In this document: positions 59,582 through 64,000 of the stretch, piece by piece
How the letters are laid out: every line of letters begins with the position of its first letter
Numbering within the stretch: the first letter of the stretch is position 1
NCBI GenBank assembly: GCA_963791885.1
Contig: CAWBUL010000005.1
Span: 682,001 to 746,000 of the forward strand
Direction: 5' to 3'
Source of the DNA: CAVSUZ01 sp963791885
Lineage (GTDB): Bacteria; Pseudomonadota; Alphaproteobacteria; Acetobacterales; Acetobacteraceae
DNA length: 64,000 bases
Notes under the pieces: generated by a model
What the model saw: only the letters and a program-made list of their open reading frames with translations
Databases searched by the model: none
What the model was told of the DNA's origin: nothing
Position numbers and translations under genes: made by a program

Positions 59582-60391
59582 ATGCGGATCACCGACGCGC
59601 AGGTACATGTCTGGTCAGCCGGCACATCGAGCGGCGAGCATCGCAAGGTGCCGCGCTTCACCGCCGAGGACTTGCTGGCCGAGATGGATGAGGCGGGCGT
59701 GGATGCCGCGATCATCCATCCGCCAAGCTGGGATCCGAACGCCAACACCGTCGCGATCGAAGCCGTGCGGAATCATCCCGGCCGGTTCGCGATCCTGGGC
59801 CAATTTCCGCTCGATCAGCCGCAGCAGCGGGCACGGCTGGAAACCTGGCGTGATCAGCCCGGCATGCTGGGGCTGCGCACCGCACTCGTGCTGCCGCATC
59901 AGCAGACCTCGCATGAGGATGGCACGCTGGATTGGCTCTGGCCGGAGCTGGAGCGGTTGGAGCTTCCGTTCGCAACAATGGCGTGGCGCTTCCTGCCGAC
60001 GTACGAGCGCATTGCCGAACGCCATCCGCATCTACGCCTGATCATCGATCACTGTGGCGGGGTGCGTCCGGCGAAGGACGATGCGGCGTTTGCCACGGTG
60101 CCGGAATTGGAGCGCATCGCGAGGCTGCCCAATGTGGCGCTCAAGGCGACGGGCGCGCCGGGATACGCCACGTCGCCCTATCCGTTCCGCAATCTCCACG
60201 ATCCGTTGCACCGGCTGTTCGATGCGTTTGGGCCGGACCGGTTCTTCTGGGGCACCGACATCACCCGCATGCCGTGCAGCTACAGGCAGTGCGTGACGAT
60301 GTTCACGGAAGAGCTGCCGTGGCTGCGCGGTCGTGATCTGGAGACGGTGATGGGTGAGGGCATCCGCGCCTGGCTGGGGTGGACGGATTGA
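59582..60391 (+). CDS. Amidohydrolase family protein (TIM-barrel, COG3618 type)
   Basis: 269 residues. ITDAQVHVWSAGTSS starts the barrel; LRLIIDHCGGVRPAKDD, VALKATGAPGYATSPYPF and FFWGTDITRMPCSYRQC follow the lactonase-like family. The second amidohydrolase of this family in the window (the other ends at 26076); the two differ clearly. It heads a same-strand run with an ABC ATPase and two carboxylesterases, so it may belong to a small catabolic cluster. Confidence 0.85.
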   Translation: MRITDAQVHVWSAGTSSGEHRKVPRFTAEDLLAEMDEAGVDAAIIHPPSWDPNANTVAIEAVRNHPGRFAILGQFPLDQPQQRARLETWRDQPGMLGLRTALVLPHQQTSHEDGTLDWLWPELERLELPFATMAWRFLPTYERIAERHPHLRLIIDHCGGVRPAKDDAAFATVPELERIARLPNVALKATGAPGYATSPYPFRNLHDPLHRLFDAFGPDRFFWGTDITRMPCSYRQCVTMFTEELPWLRGRDLETVMGEGIRAWLGWTD

Positions 60392-60440
60392 TGCCGGAGC
60401 GGGGTTCACGCCGCGCGGTCCCGCCATAATCCCCGCCCCC

Positions 60441-61142
<702 letters not shown>

Positions 61143-62591
61143 ATGGCCATCGCGCGAACCGCGCTCGGTGATCTGAGCGGCACGAAAGAAGACAGGGTCG
61201 CGGTGTTCCGGGGCGTGCCCTATGCGGCGGCGCCGGTGGGTGAGTTGCGGTTCGCACCGCCTCAGGCGGTGCCGGCCTGCAGCGGACAGCGCGACGCCTC
61301 ACAGCACGGGCCGATCGCGCCGCAAATGCCCAGCCGGCTGCGCACGGCAATGGGGGATTTCGACCGCCCGCAGGATGAGGATTGCCTGACGCTGACGATC
61401 TGGTCGCCGGGTACGGCGCAGGGGTCGCGGCCCGTGCTGGTTTGGTTGCACGGCGGCGCGTGGATCAGCGGGGCCGGGTCGCTCGACTGGTATGACGGGG
61501 CGCGGCTGGCGCGCGAGGGCGACGTCGTCGTGGTCGGGGTTAACTACCGGCTCGGGGCGCTCGGGTTTCTGTGCTTGCCCGGCGTTGCGGACGGGACTTT
61601 GGGGTGGCTGGACCAGGTGGCGGCACTGCGCTGGGTGCGGGCGCATATCGCGGGCTTCGGCGGTGACCAGGAGCGCGTGACCGTCATGGGGCAGTCGGCG
61701 GGGGCAGCCTCGATCGGGCTGATGCTGGCGGACGAGGCGGCGAGCGGACTGTTTCAGCGCGCCATCCTGCAAAGCGGCGGGTTCGGCCGGGCGGCGCTGA
61801 CGCCAGCGCAGGCGAGCGTGACCGGCGAGGCGTTCGTGCGGGCGCTCGGCTTCGATCCGGACAATGGCGGGCTGTTGGCGCGGCTGCGGGATGTGCCGGT
61901 GGCGGAGATCCTGGCGGCGCAGGTTCAGGTAGGACGGGCCAATGCGCGGTTCGGGGAGACGATGCCTCCGTTCCCGCCCGTTGGGCTGCGGGCGGCGAAT
62001 CCGGCGGAGGGCGTGGCGGGCAAGCAGGTGCTGATCGGCGCGGCGCGGGAGGAATGCCACGCCTTCTTCGCAGCCGATCCGGCAATGGTGGCGCCCGCTC
62101 CGGCGCTGGTGGCGGAGCGGTTCGCGGCCCTGACCGGACGTGCGGATGCGCTGGCGCGGTATCAGGCGCGGCGGCCGGGTGGGTCGCTGATGGACTGGCT
62201 GGCGGACGTGACCTCGGACCACACGTTCCTCTGGCCGGCGATGCGGCTGGCCGGCGCGATGGCAGCGCAGGGCGCCTCGGTGCAGGCGTACCAGTTCGAG
62301 TGGGCGCCTCCCGCCTCGCGCTTCAAGGCGTGCCACTGCATCGAGCTGCCGTTCGTGTTCGGCAACCTGGATGCCTGGCCGGGGGCCGGCATGCTGGATG
62401 GCGGGGACCGGACCGAGATGGAGGGGCTGTCGGCGCGGGTCCGCCGCGCGTGGATCGATTTCGTGCGGGACGGCAGTGCCGGGGAGGACTGGCCGGCCTA
62501 TAGGCAGGACGAGAGATGGACCATGCGGCTGGGGCGGGTGACGGAGCCGGCACTCGATCCGGCGGGGCTGCGCTGGCGGGCCGGAGAATGA
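61143..62591 (+). CDS. Type B carboxylesterase/lipase family protein
   Basis: 482-residue alpha/beta hydrolase of the COesterase family. FRGVPYAAAPVGELRFAPP, EDCLTLTIWSPG, the oxyanion hole VWLHGGAWISGAGS, nucleophile Ser in VTVMGQSAGAASIGLML, and late blocks TSDHTFLWPAMRLAG and HCIELPFVFGNLDAWPG with the catalytic His. No signal peptide, so presumably cytoplasmic. Starts directly after the ABC ATPase and overlaps the next esterase (ATGA). Substrate unknown. Confidence 0.9.
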   Translation: MAIARTALGDLSGTKEDRVAVFRGVPYAAAPVGELRFAPPQAVPACSGQRDASQHGPIAPQMPSRLRTAMGDFDRPQDEDCLTLTIWSPGTAQGSRPVLVWLHGGAWISGAGSLDWYDGARLAREGDVVVVGVNYRLGALGFLCLPGVADGTLGWLDQVAALRWVRAHIAGFGGDQERVTVMGQSAGAASIGLMLADEAASGLFQRAILQSGGFGRAALTPAQASVTGEAFVRALGFDPDNGGLLARLRDVPVAEILAAQVQVGRANARFGETMPPFPPVGLRAANPAEGVAGKQVLIGAAREECHAFFAADPAMVAPAPALVAERFAALTGRADALARYQARRPGGSLMDWLADVTSDHTFLWPAMRLAGAMAAQGASVQAYQFEWAPPASRFKACHCIELPFVFGNLDAWPGAGMLDGGDRTEMEGLSARVRRAWIDFVRDGSAGEDWPAYRQDERWTMRLGRVTEPALDPAGLRWRAGE

Positions 62592-63933
62592 CCCGAATTT
62601 TCCGCGGCGTTCCGTATGCCCGGGCGGCACGGTTCGACGCGCCGGAGCAGGTCGCGTGGGACGGCGCACGGGACACGACGCAGGACGGGCCAGTCGGGCC
62701 GCAACCGCTTAGCAGGTTGCGGATGGCGATGGGCGATTTCGACCTGCCTCAAAGCGAGGACTGCCTCAGCCTGACGATTTTCGCGCCTGAGGGCGCAGGA
62801 CCGTGGCCGGTGATCCTGTGGCTGCATGGCGGGGCGTATTTGAGCGGAGCGGGGTCGCTGCCCTGGTACGATGCCGGTGCGCTGGCCCGATCCGGCGCGG
62901 TGGTCGTGGGAGTCAATTATCGCCTCGGGCCGCTGGGGATGCTGCATGTGCCGGGCGTCGCTCGCGGGGACATGCTGCTGCAGGACATCGAGGCGGCGCT
63001 GGATTGGGTGCGGTCGAATATCACCGGCTTCGGCGGCAATCCGGGCTGCATTACGCTGATGGGCCAGTCGGCCGGGGCGCATGCGATCATGTGTCTGTTG
63101 TGTCGTGGCTCGGGCGGGTTCCACCGCGCGGTGTTGCTGAGTCCGCCGCCGGCTTGGGCCCCCTTGTCCGAGGTCGAAGCGACGGAGCGCGGGCGCCAGT
63201 TCGTGGCCGAACTTGGGGCGGACCCACGTGAGGCGCCAGTGCAGCGCATGCTGGAGGCACAGGGGCGAATGCTGCGGGCCATGGCCCGGTTCGGGGAAAT
63301 CCTGGTGCCGTTCCTGCCGAAGGTGGACGGGGTGAACACAGAGGCGGAATTCATCGAGCGGACCGCGCAGGCGGCGGCTGGGGGCGGGATCGAGCTGATC
63401 ATCGGCACGACGAGGGACGAGATGATGGCGTTCTTCGCCATCGATCCGGCGATGCAGGACCCGGAGCCGGACGCGGTGGCAGCGTGCTTCGCTCGGCTCG
63501 CTGGGACCGGCGACGCGATCGAGGTGTATCGGCGGCGGCGTCCCGGGGCGGTATGGCTTGGCTGGTGTCCGACCTGGGGACGGATCACCTGTTCCGCTCG
63601 CCTTCCGTACGGCTGGCGGATGCGGTCGCCCGGAGGCGCGGGCAGGTGTTCATGTACCGCTTCGACTGGGGACCGTCCCGGTTCGGGGCGTGCCATTGCA
63701 TCGAGCTGCCGTTCGTGTTCGGCACGGCCGAGAGCTGGGCGGCGCCGATGCTGTCCGGTGGCGAACCAGGCGAAATGCGGGCGCTGTCGGAGCAGGTGCG
63801 TGAGATGGTTGCAGGGTTTGCGCGGACGGGGCGCCCGGCAAGCTCGTTGATGTCCTGGCCCGCCTATGAACAGGAGGCGGGTTGGACGATGGTGTTTGAT
63901 TCGGTGGTAAGCGCGATGGGATTGAAGCGATGA
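62588..63933 (+). pseudogene. Second carboxylesterase, tandem paralogue, broken by a -1 frameshift
   Basis: Start ATG 62588 overlaps the preceding stop. FRGVPYARAARFDAPE, EDCLSLTIFAPEG, ILWLHGGAYLSGAGSLPW and CITLMGQSAGAHAI (nucleophile Ser) mirror the upstream gene, though the N-terminus is about 15 residues shorter. In the G run at 63545-63548 one base is missing. Adding it turns RRRPG into RRRPGGMAWLVSDLGTDHLFR and continues to HCIELPFVFGTAESW, as in the paralogue, stopping at 63933. Repaired length about 448. Unrepaired, the wrong frame runs to 63850. Confidence 0.8.
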
Positions 63934-64000
63934 AGCGGCGGACGTTGCTGGGGGTGATCGCTGCGTTCCCGGTGCTCGGGCGTGCGGCCAAGGCTGCAGA
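63930..64000 (+). CDS. Start of an exported protein with twin-arginine-like leader, cut by the window end
   Basis: ATG 63930 overlaps the esterase stop (ATGA). The visible 23 residues are KRRTLLG followed by the hydrophobic VIAAFPVLG and RAAKAA, a classic twin-arginine-type signal peptide. Given the upstream LivF-type ATPase it may be a substrate-binding protein, but nothing of the mature part is in view. Confidence 0.65.
   Translation, partial: MKRRTLLGVIAAFPVLGRAAKAA

Overview
The window is GC-rich, densely coded chromosomal DNA from an alphaproteobacterium. The best guess is the Acetobacteraceae/Rhodospirillales. This rests on an HslV with a short pre-Thr extension, a pyruvate dehydrogenase E1-beta subunit carrying its own lipoyl domain, ETF-ubiquinone oxidoreductase, SufE, DUF1127 and COG3618-type amidohydrolases. 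The assignment is inference from gene content; no rRNA is present. There are no insertion sequences, phage genes, CRISPR arrays or clear genomic-island boundaries.

Layout. 1-4.3 kb: partial dipeptidase, methionine aminopeptidase, RadC and the HslVU protease. 4.5-11.3 kb: MFS transporter, glutathione synthetase, a soluble hybrid histidine kinase, methylmalonate-semialdehyde dehydrogenase and a Crp/Fnr regulator. 11.4-22.2 kb: GNAT, MoaB, lytic transglycosylase, a degenerate uracil-DNA glycosylase, ETF-QO, a TPR protein, IspE, DUF2255, SufE and aminopeptidase P. 22.4-27.2 kb: DUF1127, an FtsB-like protein, SirB1, MoxR ATPase, a VWA protein, an amidohydrolase and tRNA-Thr(GGT). 27.5-33.1 kb: the pyruvate dehydrogenase operon pdhA-pdhB-pdhC-GNAT-lpdA. 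33.1-41.7 kb: hotdog protein, membrane hybrid histidine kinase, PmbA, M16 peptidase, ornithine cyclodeaminase family protein, a repeat-rich intergenic region and threonine synthase. 41.8-50 kb: a repeat-rich two-TM membrane protein, phospholipase C-like enzyme, CinA-type protein, GNAT-Nudix fusion, PIG-L deacetylase and a molybdopterin oxidoreductase. 50.3-55 kb: a branched-chain amino acid type (HAAT) ABC transporter operon with a LivM-LivG fusion. 55.2-64 kb: class II aldolase, PdeM, a phospholipase D-like gene, photolyase, amidohydrolase, a second LivF-type ATPase and two tandem carboxylesterases, ending inside a gene with a twin-arginine-like leader.

Genes that work together: HslV and HslU form one heat-shock protease. 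The five pdh-region genes build pyruvate dehydrogenase. PmbA and the M16 peptidase form a peptidase pair. The liv genes form one importer whose promoter region carries a near-perfect 27-nt palindrome.

Two features stand out. First, six genes (sirB1, moxR, the pdh-region GNAT, livH, the PLD gene and the second carboxylesterase) each need a single-base indel to restore the family sequence. That points to residual assembly errors or to real gene decay. Second, the gap between the ornithine cyclodeaminase-like gene and thrC holds three ungapped copies of a roughly 56-nt element. Each has a 6-bp terminal stem with identical spacing, and one base pair of the stem changes in a compensatory way, as expected of a structured RNA or a structured repeat. 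No complete new defence or biosynthetic system was recognised.
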